A stretch of 21,955 nucleotides of DNA from Planctomycetaceae bacterium (GTDB taxonomy: Bacteria > Planctomycetota > Phycisphaerae > SM23-33): positions 1 to 21,955 of the forward strand of contig JAJFVE010000061.1 in the NCBI GenBank assembly GCA_021371965.1, given 5' to 3'. A program made the position numbers and the translations under genes. This document shows positions 14,950-21,442 of the stretch, piece by piece (position 1 is the first letter of the stretch; every line of letters starts with the position of its first letter). The notes under the pieces were generated by a model. The model made no database searches. It was not told where the DNA came from and saw nothing but the letters and a program-made list of their open reading frames with translations.

Positions 14950-15684
14950 ATGCCGCTGACTCCCCAGGCATGTGCAGACATGATTCGCAAAGCGTCGTGC
15001 GTCGTCGCAATGACCGGCGCGGGGGCCTCTACCAATGCGGGGATACCGGACTTTCGCGGGCCCAACGGGATTTACGCCAGCGGCAGGTACTCGCAGCGCG
15101 TTTTCGACATCGAACAGTTCCGGCGCGACCCGGGCGAGTTCTTCCGCTTCACGCGCGATCTGTTCACGGCCATCGGGCACATCGCCCCGACTCCATCGCA
15201 TCGGCTGCTGGCCGACTGGGAGGCGCGCGGGTTGATCGCCGGCGTCATCACGCAGAACATCGACCCGCTGCATGCCCTGGCCGGCAGCCGCAACGTGCTG
15301 GCCGTCCACGGCAGCTATGCGCTGGCCCACTGCCAATCGTGCGGCCGCGAGTTCGCGTACGAGCAGTTCGCCCGCATGGTGTTTGAAGCCGACGTGCCGC
15401 GCTGCCCGTGCAGCGCCCGTAGCGTCATCAAGCCTGACGTGGTCTTCTTCGGCGAGGCCGTCCGCGACTTCGAGGCCGCGCACGCCTTGGCGTGCCGCTG
15501 CGACCTGATGCTCGTGCTGGGCTCAAGCTTGGCGGTCCAGCCGGCAGCCCTGCTGCCGCAACTGGTCAACGGCGACGTGGTAATCGTCAACCGCGGCGAA
15601 TCAGCCCTGCCAAAATCCCCGCGCCGGCATTTCGTGCAGGCCGAAGTAGACGCCTTCATGGCCGCGGTGGAAGAGCGGCTGTGA
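14950..15684 (+). CDS. NAD-dependent protein deacylase, sirtuin
   Basis: A 244-residue protein, the normal length for bacterial Sir2/CobB-type enzymes. Motifs in order: GAGAS (23-27) and GIPDFRG (31-37) for NAD binding, TQNID (101-105), catalytic His120 in VHGS, zinc cysteines C128/C131 (CQSC) and C152/C154 (CPC), KPDVVFFGE (161-169), GSS (191-193) and VNRGES (213-218). It removes acetyl or other acyl groups from lysines using NAD, giving nicotinamide and O-acyl-ADP-ribose. Small departures from the common consensus: GAGAS for GAGIS, QNIDPLH for QNIDGLH, and a C-x-C rather than C-x2-C second zinc pair. It starts 76 bases from the divergent esterase; no strong Shine-Dalgarno seen. Confidence 0.88.
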   Translation: MPLTPQACADMIRKASCVVAMTGAGASTNAGIPDFRGPNGIYASGRYSQRVFDIEQFRRDPGEFFRFTRDLFTAIGHIAPTPSHRLLADWEARGLIAGVITQNIDPLHALAGSRNVLAVHGSYALAHCQSCGREFAYEQFARMVFEADVPRCPCSARSVIKPDVVFFGEAVRDFEAAHALACRCDLMLVLGSSLAVQPAALLPQLVNGDVVIVNRGESALPKSPRRHFVQAEVDAFMAAVEERL

Positions 15685-15733
15685 GGAATTGCGGATCAGA
15701 AGACATTCCGCCCGCTTCGCCGCCGGCGTGCCC

Positions 15734-15773
15734 GGGTGCCATGGCGGTCGTTGTCCAACTGCCATGTCCCTGA
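15734..15773. repeat. Palindromic repeat between sirtuin and folC (family B, copy 2)
   Basis: Same 40-base element as inside the GH127 gene (about 35 of 40 positions identical, no length change): GGGTGCCATGGCGG, a 13-base middle, GCCATGTCCCTGA. CATGGCGG and CTGCCATG form an 8-base stem with one mismatch. It starts 50 bases after the sirtuin stop. Confidence 0.85.
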
Positions 15774-15961
15774 ACGCCTGCTGGCTGCCACACGTTCGCT
15801 CTAAGAGAGTTTTCCGATATACGACCGCCATGAAAACCAATTACCATGTTTGAAATATGTATCCTATGTTTCCAAAATGAGCGTTTGCGTTTGTTTTAGG
15901 GGTTTTTACTCAGCATTTTGGCCCCGAAACGGTCCAATTTTTGGTGAATTCGGCCACAAGC
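15774..15961. other. Non-coding stretch before folC, no gene seen
   Basis: From about 15835 the sequence becomes clearly more A/T-rich than the genes around it, with ATGTTT twice (15847 and 15869 area) and T-runs near 15890 and 15938. No reading frame, hairpin or operator stands out. It probably serves as the upstream region of the folC promoter. Confidence 0.4.
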
Positions 15962-15990
15962 TTGACTTCGCCCCTTTGAGGAAGTATGAT
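15962..15990 (+). promoter_or_regulatory. Sigma-70-type promoter of folC
   Basis: TTGACT (15962-15967), a 17-base spacer and TATGAT (15985-15990): five of six matches at both boxes with ideal spacing. The -10 box overlaps the first candidate ATG (15986), so transcription would start near 15997. Confidence 0.6.
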
Positions 15991-17404
15991 ACGTCGAAAT
16001 ATGCTGACTACAACCTCCAATAAGCGCCAAGGAACCTCAAAAGGGTCAAAGGCATCGCCGGGGCCGGCAAAGAAGGCTTTGCGGACGTACGAGTCCGCTC
16101 TGAAGTACCTTTTCTCGCAGACGGACTACGAGCAGATGCGCCGGGTGCGGTACAACGCCGATACCTTTAACCTCAACCGGATGCGGAACCTCCTCAAGGC
16201 CGTCGGCGACCCCCACCGCGACCTGCAGTGCGTACACATCGCCGGCACCAAGGGCAAAGGCTCCACCGCCACGATGCTGGCGCACATGCTGGCCTCGTGC
16301 GATCACAAGGTCGGGCTTTACACCTCGCCGCACATCGTCGACATCCGCGAACGCATCCGCGTCAACGGCGACATGATCTCGCGAGCCGACCTGACCAGCC
16401 TGATCTGCCGCTTCGAACCCATCATCGAAAAGATGGACGACAAGCCGACGTTCTTCGAGATCTTCACCGCCATGGCCTTCGTGCACTTCGCCGCGCAGAA
16501 GGTCAGCGTGGCCGTCGTCGAGACCGGCCTGGGCGGGCGGCTGGACAGCACCAACGTGCTCAAGCCTGCCGTCTGCGGCATCACCAGCATCTCCTATGAC
16601 CACATGGACCAGCTCGGCAACACGCTGGCCGCCATCGCCACGGAAAAGGCCGGCATCTTCAAGAAGGGCACGGTCGCCATCTCCGTTCCGCAGGTGCCCG
16701 AGGCCAAGCGCGCCCTCAAGCGCGCCGCAAAAGAAGGCAATATCCCGCTGGTCTTCACCGGCGACGAGATCGAGTTCTCCTATCGCGTCGAGTCCTCGCG
16801 CACGTCCGGCTGCCAGACCCGCGTCTGCCTGACGACCCCGCGCAGCCGCTTCGAGCACCTGACCGTGCCGCTGCTGGGCGAACACCAGGCCCTCAACTGC
16901 GGCCTGGCGCTGGCGCTGCTGGACCAGCTCAAGGCCGTCGGCGTGAAGATCGACGACGCCAAGGCCGTCTCGGGCCTGGCCGACGTCTACGTGCCGGGGC
17001 GCATGGAACAGATCTCCACCGAACCGCGGATCCTGGTCGACGGCGCGCACAACGCCGCGAGCATCTCGGCCCTGATGCGCGCGATCGGGCAGCACATCCC
17101 GTACGACTCGATGGTGATGATCTTCGGCTGCGCCGCCGACAAGGACATCAACGGCATGATCAGCCAGGTCGCCACCGGCGCCGACAAGGTCATCTTCACC
17201 CGCGCCCGCGACAACGCCCGCGCGGCCCTGCCCGAAGAGCTCGCCGAGAAGTACGCCGCCTGCACCGGCCGCGAGGCCCAGATCGCCCAGACGCTCTCGA
17301 CAGCTCTGGAGATCGCCGGCAGCGCCGTCACCCGCGAGGACCTGATCTGCGTCTGCGGATCGTTCTACCTCGTCGGCGAAGCCAAGCGCCTGCTCAAGAA
17401 TTGA
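15986..17404 (+). CDS. folC: Bifunctional folylpolyglutamate/dihydrofolate synthase
   Basis: Up to 472 residues. It adds glutamate to folates with ATP in the cytoplasm. Motifs: P-loop HIAGTKGKGSTATMLAHML (85-103), SPHIVDIRERIRVNG, ETGLGGRLDSTN (Mur-ligase-type metal/Mg region), the DHMDQLGNTLAAIATEKAGI block, LLGEHQALNCGLALAL, VPGRMEQI and VDGAHNAAS in the C-terminal domain. The first ~30 residues are Lys/Ser/Thr-rich and not part of the fold. Start choice is unsure: ATG 15986 has GAGGA only three bases upstream and lies on the -10 box, while ATG 16001 would be nearly leaderless if that promoter is used. Followed by an inverted repeat and the nrdJ control region. Confidence 0.9.
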   Translation: MIRRNMLTTTSNKRQGTSKGSKASPGPAKKALRTYESALKYLFSQTDYEQMRRVRYNADTFNLNRMRNLLKAVGDPHRDLQCVHIAGTKGKGSTATMLAHMLASCDHKVGLYTSPHIVDIRERIRVNGDMISRADLTSLICRFEPIIEKMDDKPTFFEIFTAMAFVHFAAQKVSVAVVETGLGGRLDSTNVLKPAVCGITSISYDHMDQLGNTLAAIATEKAGIFKKGTVAISVPQVPEAKRALKRAAKEGNIPLVFTGDEIEFSYRVESSRTSGCQTRVCLTTPRSRFEHLTVPLLGEHQALNCGLALALLDQLKAVGVKIDDAKAVSGLADVYVPGRMEQISTEPRILVDGAHNAASISALMRAIGQHIPYDSMVMIFGCAADKDINGMISQVATGADKVIFTRARDNARAALPEELAEKYAACTGREAQIAQTLSTALEIAGSAVTREDLICVCGSFYLVGEAKRLLKN

Positions 17405-17410
17405 AAACTC

Positions 17411-17497
17411 ACCACAGAGGCTCAGAAGTTCACAGAGGTAAAAGCGAAAACGTGATCGTCTTTGCTTTCCCTCAGTGATCTCTGTGTTCTCTGTGGT
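17411..17497. repeat. Inverted repeat (family A-like, copy 4)
   Basis: Arms 17411-17438 and 17470-17497. The outer nine bases (ACCACAGAG with CTCTGTGGT) pair perfectly; the inner part is degenerate. Units of nine bases around CACAGAGG are visible. It starts seven bases after the folC stop, so it may act as its terminator. Confidence 0.7.
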
Positions 17498-17550
17498 TAA
17501 TTCGCCTCCCCCGTCAAGTGTGCAGAATTCGCACAGATACCACCCACTGC

Positions 17551-17559
17551 TTATCCACA
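17551..17559 (+). promoter_or_regulatory. Perfect DnaA box
   Basis: TTATCCACA matches the DnaA-box consensus TTATnCACA exactly. A second, imperfect site in opposite orientation (TGTGGTTAA, 8 of 9) is at 17492-17500 but is part of the inverted-repeat arm. A perfect 10-base palindrome CTACATGTAG (17566-17575) follows seven bases later. In E. coli, DnaA boxes control nrdAB; here the site is about 350 bases before nrdJ. Confidence 0.45.
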
Positions 17560-17611
17560 TGCCGTCTACATGTAGGGCAAAAGATTTTTTCAGACCGCTA
17601 AATATAGGGGC

Positions 17612-17641
17612 TTGACGATCCTATACTTCGTTTGTTAGGAT
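17612..17641 (+). promoter_or_regulatory. Possible distal promoter of nrdJ
   Basis: TTGACG (17612-17617), 18-base spacer, TAGGAT (17636-17641). A weak NrdR-box-like 16-mer (17595-17610, 11 of 16) lies just upstream. Shortly downstream, GAAGC/GCTTC (17657-17661/17667-17671) followed by GGTTTTT looks like a small terminator, so this promoter may be attenuated or unused. Confidence 0.3.
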
Positions 17642-17718
17642 AACGTTTGGATGTTGGAAGCTGTGGGCTTCGGTTTTTGACGACCCCAAGCTGTTTTTTA
17701 TCAAGGACTTAAAAAATA

Positions 17719-17734
17719 TCGCAATATTTAGTGA
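17719..17734 (+). promoter_or_regulatory. NrdR box 1 upstream of nrdJ
   Basis: TCGCAATATTTAGTGA agrees at 12 of 16 positions with the known NrdR-box consensus ACACwATATATwGTGT. It is separated by exactly 16 bases from a second box, the spacing described for NrdR sites, where the tandem boxes lie on one face of the helix about three turns apart. Confidence 0.62.
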
Positions 17735-17743
17735 TTTATGGAC

Positions 17744-17771
17744 TTGCTGACCACAACAGATTGGGTATGCT
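17744..17771 (+). promoter_or_regulatory. Proximal nrdJ promoter overlapping NrdR box 2
   Basis: TTGCTG (17744-17749), 16-base spacer and TATGCT (17766-17771). Both boxes are modest matches, but NrdR box 2 fills the spacer exactly, the arrangement expected for repression by NrdR. Transcription would start near 17778, leaving a leader of about 130 bases. Confidence 0.42.
17751..17766 (+). promoter_or_regulatory. NrdR box 2 upstream of nrdJ
   Basis: CCACAACAGATTGGGT matches the NrdR consensus at 12 of 16 positions. Start-to-start distance to box 1 is 32 bases. NrdR is the ATP/dATP-sensing repressor of ribonucleotide reductase genes, so the target gene fits the site. Confidence 0.6.
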
Positions 17772-17783
17772 AACGAACCGCTG

Positions 17784-17842
17784 GGATGCCCGGCAACGGG
17801 CTTCCTGGCTAGAGCACTCTCCGATCCGGCATGGCTGCCAGG
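17784..17842 (+). ncRNA. Structured nrdJ leader RNA (candidate)
   Basis: GGA-T-GCCCG / CGGGC-T-TCC (17784-17792 / 17797-17805) forms a hairpin closed by the GNRA tetraloop GCAA. CCTGGC (17804-17809) can instead pair with GCCAGG (17837-17842), using bases of the first stem, so two alternative folds are possible. No B12-riboswitch core is recognised, although NrdJ needs B12. It may be only chance folding. Confidence 0.28.
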
Positions 17843-17909
17843 TGGTCACGGTGCTTGAAACAGATTTTGCCCTATACGGAAAGCATTTTGCGGGCTGGGA
17901 GTTTTAGTC

Positions 17910-20900
17910 ATGGCGGCACAGAAAACGAACGAGTCCGGCGAAAGGTTATCGCGTCGCCGCGAAAAGAACGCCTCGCCGCGCCCATCGGGCCAAGGCCTGG
18001 CGATCGATCAGGTCTTTTCGACGAGTCAGGTACACCCGTTTGACGATATCGAGTGGGAGACCCGCACCGCTCACATCGGCGACGACAAGGGCAAAGTCAT
18101 CTTCCAGCAGACCGGCGTTGAAGCGCCATCGGCTTGGAGCCAACTGGCCACCAACGTCGTCGTCAGCAAGTATTTTTACGGCGACCCGGCCAGTTCCTCG
18201 CGCGAGAAGAGCATCCGAACGCTGATCCATCGCGTCACGCGCACCATCGCCGACTGGGGCAAGGCCGACGGCATGTTCGCCACGGTAGACGACGCCGAAC
18301 GCTTCTACCAGGAACTCACATTCCTGTGCGTCAATCAGTACGGATCGTTCAACTCGCCGGTGTGGTTCAACGTCGGGCTCTTCCACCAGGCCGGCGTCAA
18401 AGGCTCCGAAGGCAACTACCACTGGGACGCCAAGGCTGCCGCTCCGGCCAAGACGATGCACGGCTACGAGTATCCCCAGGCGTCGGCATGCTTCATCCAG
18501 TCCGTCGCCGACACGATGGAAGACATCATGCGCCTCTGCCACGCCGAGGCGATGCTCTTCAAATACGGCTCGGGCACCGGAACGGACCTCTCGACGCTGC
18601 GCTCCAGCCGCGAGAAACTCTCCGGCGGCGGAACGCCCTCGGGCCCGCTGAGTTTTATGCGGGTGTTCGACCAGATCGCGGCCGTCGTCAAGAGCGGCGG
18701 CAAAACGCGCCGCGCCGCCAAGATGCAGTCGCTGCGCTGCGACCATCCGGACATCAAAGAGTTCATCGAATGCAAGATGAACGAGGAGCGCAAAGCCTGG
18801 GCCTTGATCGAGCAGGGCTACGACGGCTCGTTCAACGGCGAGGCGTACTCCTCGGTCATGTACCAGAACGCCAATCTCTCGATCCGCGCCACCGACGAGT
18901 TCATGCAGGCGGCCATCGAAGACCTCGACTGGCAGACGGTCGAAGTGACGTCGAAGAAGCCCTCTGTCAAGTACAAGGCCAAGGATCTGCTGGGCGCCAT
19001 CGCCGAGGGCACGCACGTCTGCGGCGACCCGGGCGTGCAGTTCCACACCACGATCAATCGCTGGCACACCTGCAAGGCCGACGGCGAAATCTGCGCCTCG
19101 AACCCCTGCAGCGAGTACATGTTCCTCAACGACTCGGCCTGCAACCTGGCCAGCCTGAACCTCATGAAGTTCCGCCGCGAAGACGGCAGCATGGACATCG
19201 AGCGGTTCCGTGCGGCCGCGCGGCTGTTCGTCATCGCCCAGGACATCCTGGTCGATCATGCGAGCTATCCCAGCGACCGCATCTGCGCCAATAGCCACTA
19301 CTACCGCCCGCTGGGCCTAGGCTACGCGAACCTCGGCGCCCTGCTGATGTCGCTGGGCATGCCCTACGACGGCGACGCCGGGCGCGCCACCGCCGCGGCC
19401 ATCACCGCCATCATGACCGGCACGGCCTACGCGGCCAGTTCCGAGATGGCCTCCGGCGTCGGCACGTTCGACCGCTTCGAGCAGAATCGCCGCTCGATGC
19501 TGGACGTGATGGCCATGCACCGCCGGGCCGTCGAGACGATCTCGCCCCAGCACTGCCGCGAAGAGCTCATCGCCGCCGCCCGCAGCGCCTGGGACGAAGC
19601 CCTCGACGGCGGGGCCCGCCAGGGCTACCGCAACGCCCAGGTCTCGGTACTGGCCCCGACGGGCACCATCGGCTTCATGATGGACTGCGACACCACCGGC
19701 ATCGAGCCTGATATCGCCCTGGTCAAGTACAAACAGCTTGCCGGCGGCGGCATGTTCAAGCTGGTCAACCAGACCGTCCCGCTGGCCCTGAAGCAACTGG
19801 GCTATAGCCCCGCCCAGATCGCCGAGATCATCGAGTACATCGACGAGCACGACACCATCGAAGACGCCCCGCACGTGCTGGAAAGCCACTTGCCGGTCTT
19901 CGACTGTGCCTTCAAGCCCGCCAACGGCCGCCGCTGCATCCATTACATGGGACACATCCGCATGATGGGCGCGGTGCAGCCGTTTATCTCCGGCGCGATC
20001 TCCAAGACCGTCAACATCCCCAACGAAGCCACCATCGAGCAGATCAAGCAGGTCTACACCGAGGCCTGGAAGCTCGGCATCAAGGCCGTGGCGATCTACC
20101 GCGACGGCTCCAAACGCACGCAGCCCCTCAACGTCCGCAAGGAAGGCGACAAGAAGGTCGACAAGGCCGAAAAGGCCGAGATCATGACGGCCGAGGCCTT
20201 GGCCGCCGCCCTCGACGCCGCTCGCCGCCAGCCGCACCGCAATCGCCTGCCCGCGACGCGGCCGTCGATGACACACAAGTTCGATGTCGCCGGCCACGAG
20301 GGCTACCTCAATGTGGGCCTCTACGCCAACGGCGAGCCGGGCGAGCTGTTCATCACGATGGCCAAGGAAGGCTCGACCGTGGGCGGCATGATGGACGCCT
20401 TCGCCACGGCCATCAGTCTATGCCTGCAGTACGGCGTGCCGCTCGACGCGCTGGTCAAGAAGTTCACGCACCAGCGCTTCGAGCCCTCGGGCATGACGAG
20501 CAACCGCGACATTCCCTTTGCCAAGAGCATCGTCGACTACATCTTCCGCTGGCTGGGCCTGACGTTCCTCGAGGAATATCGCAAGGCCAATCTGCCCGAC
20601 CGCGGGACCAACAACACCAGTCCAGCCATTCCCCGGCTGGTCATTGATGCAGCGCCCGAGGCGGTCAAGGATGACAAACCCTCGGAACCTGGCCGCGCCG
20701 ACCGGACCTCCGACACGGACGATCAGAGGTCTGGCGGCGCATTATTGGACGGTTCGTACGTCGGCTCGGTTTCGATGCCCAAGAGTCCTTCCAAGGGGCG
20801 GGAGAAGGCCGCCGCAACCGCTGCGGCCACCGAGAAGCAGACCCACCGCGTCAATCGCCTGGACCAACTGGACAAGCAGTTCAGCGGCTTCCAGGAAGAC

Positions 20901-20993
20901 GCTCCGGCCTGCGATGTATGCGGGGCCATTACCGTGCGAAACGGTAACTGCTACAAGTGCTACAACTGCGGGTCCTCATTGGGCTGCAGTTGA
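17910..20993 (+). CDS. nrdJ: Adenosylcobalamin-dependent (class II) ribonucleotide reductase
   Basis: A 1027-residue protein that reduces ribonucleotides to deoxyribonucleotides with a B12-derived thiyl radical; oxygen is neither needed nor harmful. Visible: SFNSPVWFNVG (about 146-156), redox Cys194 (ASACFIQSV), GSGTGTDLSTLRSSREKLSG (220-239), KSGGKTRRAAKMQSL, the active-site loop NPCSE with radical Cys400 and Glu402, partner Cys411, APTGTIGFMMDCDTTGIEPD, and SIVDYIFRWLGL. A low-complexity Ala/Ser/Asp-rich linker of about 100 residues precedes a C-terminal cysteine cluster (CDVCG...CYKCYNCGSSLGCS) that resembles a zinc ribbon and may serve in re-reduction. Shine-Dalgarno GGGAG lies eight bases before the ATG. 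Two NrdR boxes and a DnaA box upstream suggest dNTP- and replication-linked control. Confidence 0.95.
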   Translation: MAAQKTNESGERLSRRREKNASPRPSGQGLAIDQVFSTSQVHPFDDIEWETRTAHIGDDKGKVIFQQTGVEAPSAWSQLATNVVVSKYFYGDPASSSREKSIRTLIHRVTRTIADWGKADGMFATVDDAERFYQELTFLCVNQYGSFNSPVWFNVGLFHQAGVKGSEGNYHWDAKAAAPAKTMHGYEYPQASACFIQSVADTMEDIMRLCHAEAMLFKYGSGTGTDLSTLRSSREKLSGGGTPSGPLSFMRVFDQIAAVVKSGGKTRRAAKMQSLRCDHPDIKEFIECKMNEERKAWALIEQGYDGSFNGEAYSSVMYQNANLSIRATDEFMQAAIEDLDWQTVEVTSKKPSVKYKAKDLLGAIAEGTHVCGDPGVQFHTTINRWHTCKADGEICASNPCSEYMFLNDSACNLASLNLMKFRREDGSMDIERFRAAARLFVIAQDILVDHASYPSDRICANSHYYRPLGLGYANLGALLMSLGMPYDGDAGRATAAAITAIMTGTAYAASSEMASGVGTFDRFEQNRRSMLDVMAMHRRAVETISPQHCREELIAAARSAWDEALDGGARQGYRNAQVSVLAPTGTIGFMMDCDTTGIEPDIALVKYKQLAGGGMFKLVNQTVPLALKQLGYSPAQIAEIIEYIDEHDTIEDAPHVLESHLPVFDCAFKPANGRRCIHYMGHIRMMGAVQPFISGAISKTVNIPNEATIEQIKQVYTEAWKLGIKAVAIYRDGSKRTQPLNVRKEGDKKVDKAEKAEIMTAEALAAALDAARRQPHRNRLPATRPSMTHKFDVAGHEGYLNVGLYANGEPGELFITMAKEGSTVGGMMDAFATAISLCLQYGVPLDALVKKFTHQRFEPSGMTSNRDIPFAKSIVDYIFRWLGLTFLEEYRKANLPDRGTNNTSPAIPRLVIDAAPEAVKDDKPSEPGRADRTSDTDDQRSGGALLDGSYVGSVSMPKSPSKGREKAAATAAATEKQTHRVNRLDQLDKQFSGFQEDAPACDVCGAITVRNGNCYKCYNCGSSLGCS

Positions 20994-21002
20994 GCGGTTT
21001 GG

Positions 21003-21120
21003 GGTGGCACAGGCTTTCCAGCCTGTGGCGTAACAGCCTGGAGAGGCTGGCCGCAGGCTGGCGAGTGGTCACAGCCTGGAAAGGCTGTGCTACTGGAGGC
21101 GAGAGCCCATGGATGGGCAC
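21003..21120. repeat. Cluster of four short hairpins after nrdJ
   Basis: Stems: CACAGGCT/AGCCTGTG (21008-21015/21020-21027), CAGCCT/AGGCTG (21034-21039/21044-21049), CACAGCCT/AGGCTGTG (21070-21077/21082-21089) and GCCCAT/ATGGGC (21105-21110/21113-21118), all perfect with loops of 2-4 bases. The first lies 15 bases after the nrdJ stop and may help end transcription, although no T-run follows. Confidence 0.8.
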
Positions 21121-21289
21121 TCGTCTTCGGAAAATAGATTCAGCCCTTTACGGGTGCTTTGCCGAAGATAGTAGTCACGACGGAATTGCTGTGGGCTCAA
21201 GCGGCTTGTAGGAATAGGGTTGTAGGTGTTGGGTTTGCCGTAGTTGAGCTGTTGAAGGAAGTTTGTCCGCTGCTTCCCGTTTTGGCGTC
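21121..21289. other. Non-coding stretch, nothing recognised
   Basis: Between the two repeat groups there is less GC-biased sequence with no believable reading frame, promoter or RNA gene. Short frames here lack start signals and resemble no known protein. Confidence 0.4.
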
Positions 21290-21358
21290 AGGTCTCCCTC
21301 CACCTGGCCCTTTAGGGAAGCGGCTATCGGGGCGATGCCAAGGTCTCCCTCCACCTGG
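21290..21358. repeat. Direct repeat AGGTCTCCCTCCACCTGG, two copies
   Basis: The 18-base unit is at 21290-21307 and 21341-21358, identical, 51 bases apart. Each unit has a small internal stem (AGGT with ACCT). After the second copy, GGGTGTCGCCC followed by TTTTT (to 21372) could be a weak terminator. Confidence 0.75.
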
Positions 21359-21442
21359 GTGTCGCCCTTTTTATTTCGGTTGAAGCGTCGCGATGAAAAT
21401 GATAGACAAAGCCTTCCTAGGCTCTTATCCCGAAAGGCAGAG

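Noticed and set aside
16046..17560. 504-codon minus-strand frame opposite folC
   Set aside because: Shadow of folC; starts in the intergenic inverted repeat and shows no family motif.
17551..17740. Replication origin
   Set aside because: Only one perfect DnaA box, no box cluster, and no dnaA or dnaN nearby; a regulatory site for nrdJ is more likely.
17800..17880. tRNA-like segment (CTGGCTAGAGCAC resembles a D-arm)
   Set aside because: No T-arm GGTTCGAATCC equivalent, no acceptor stem pairing and no proper anticodon arm could be found.
17640..17909. Cobalamin riboswitch before nrdJ
   Set aside because: Looked for the GCCACTG box and the conserved core in the leader; neither is present.
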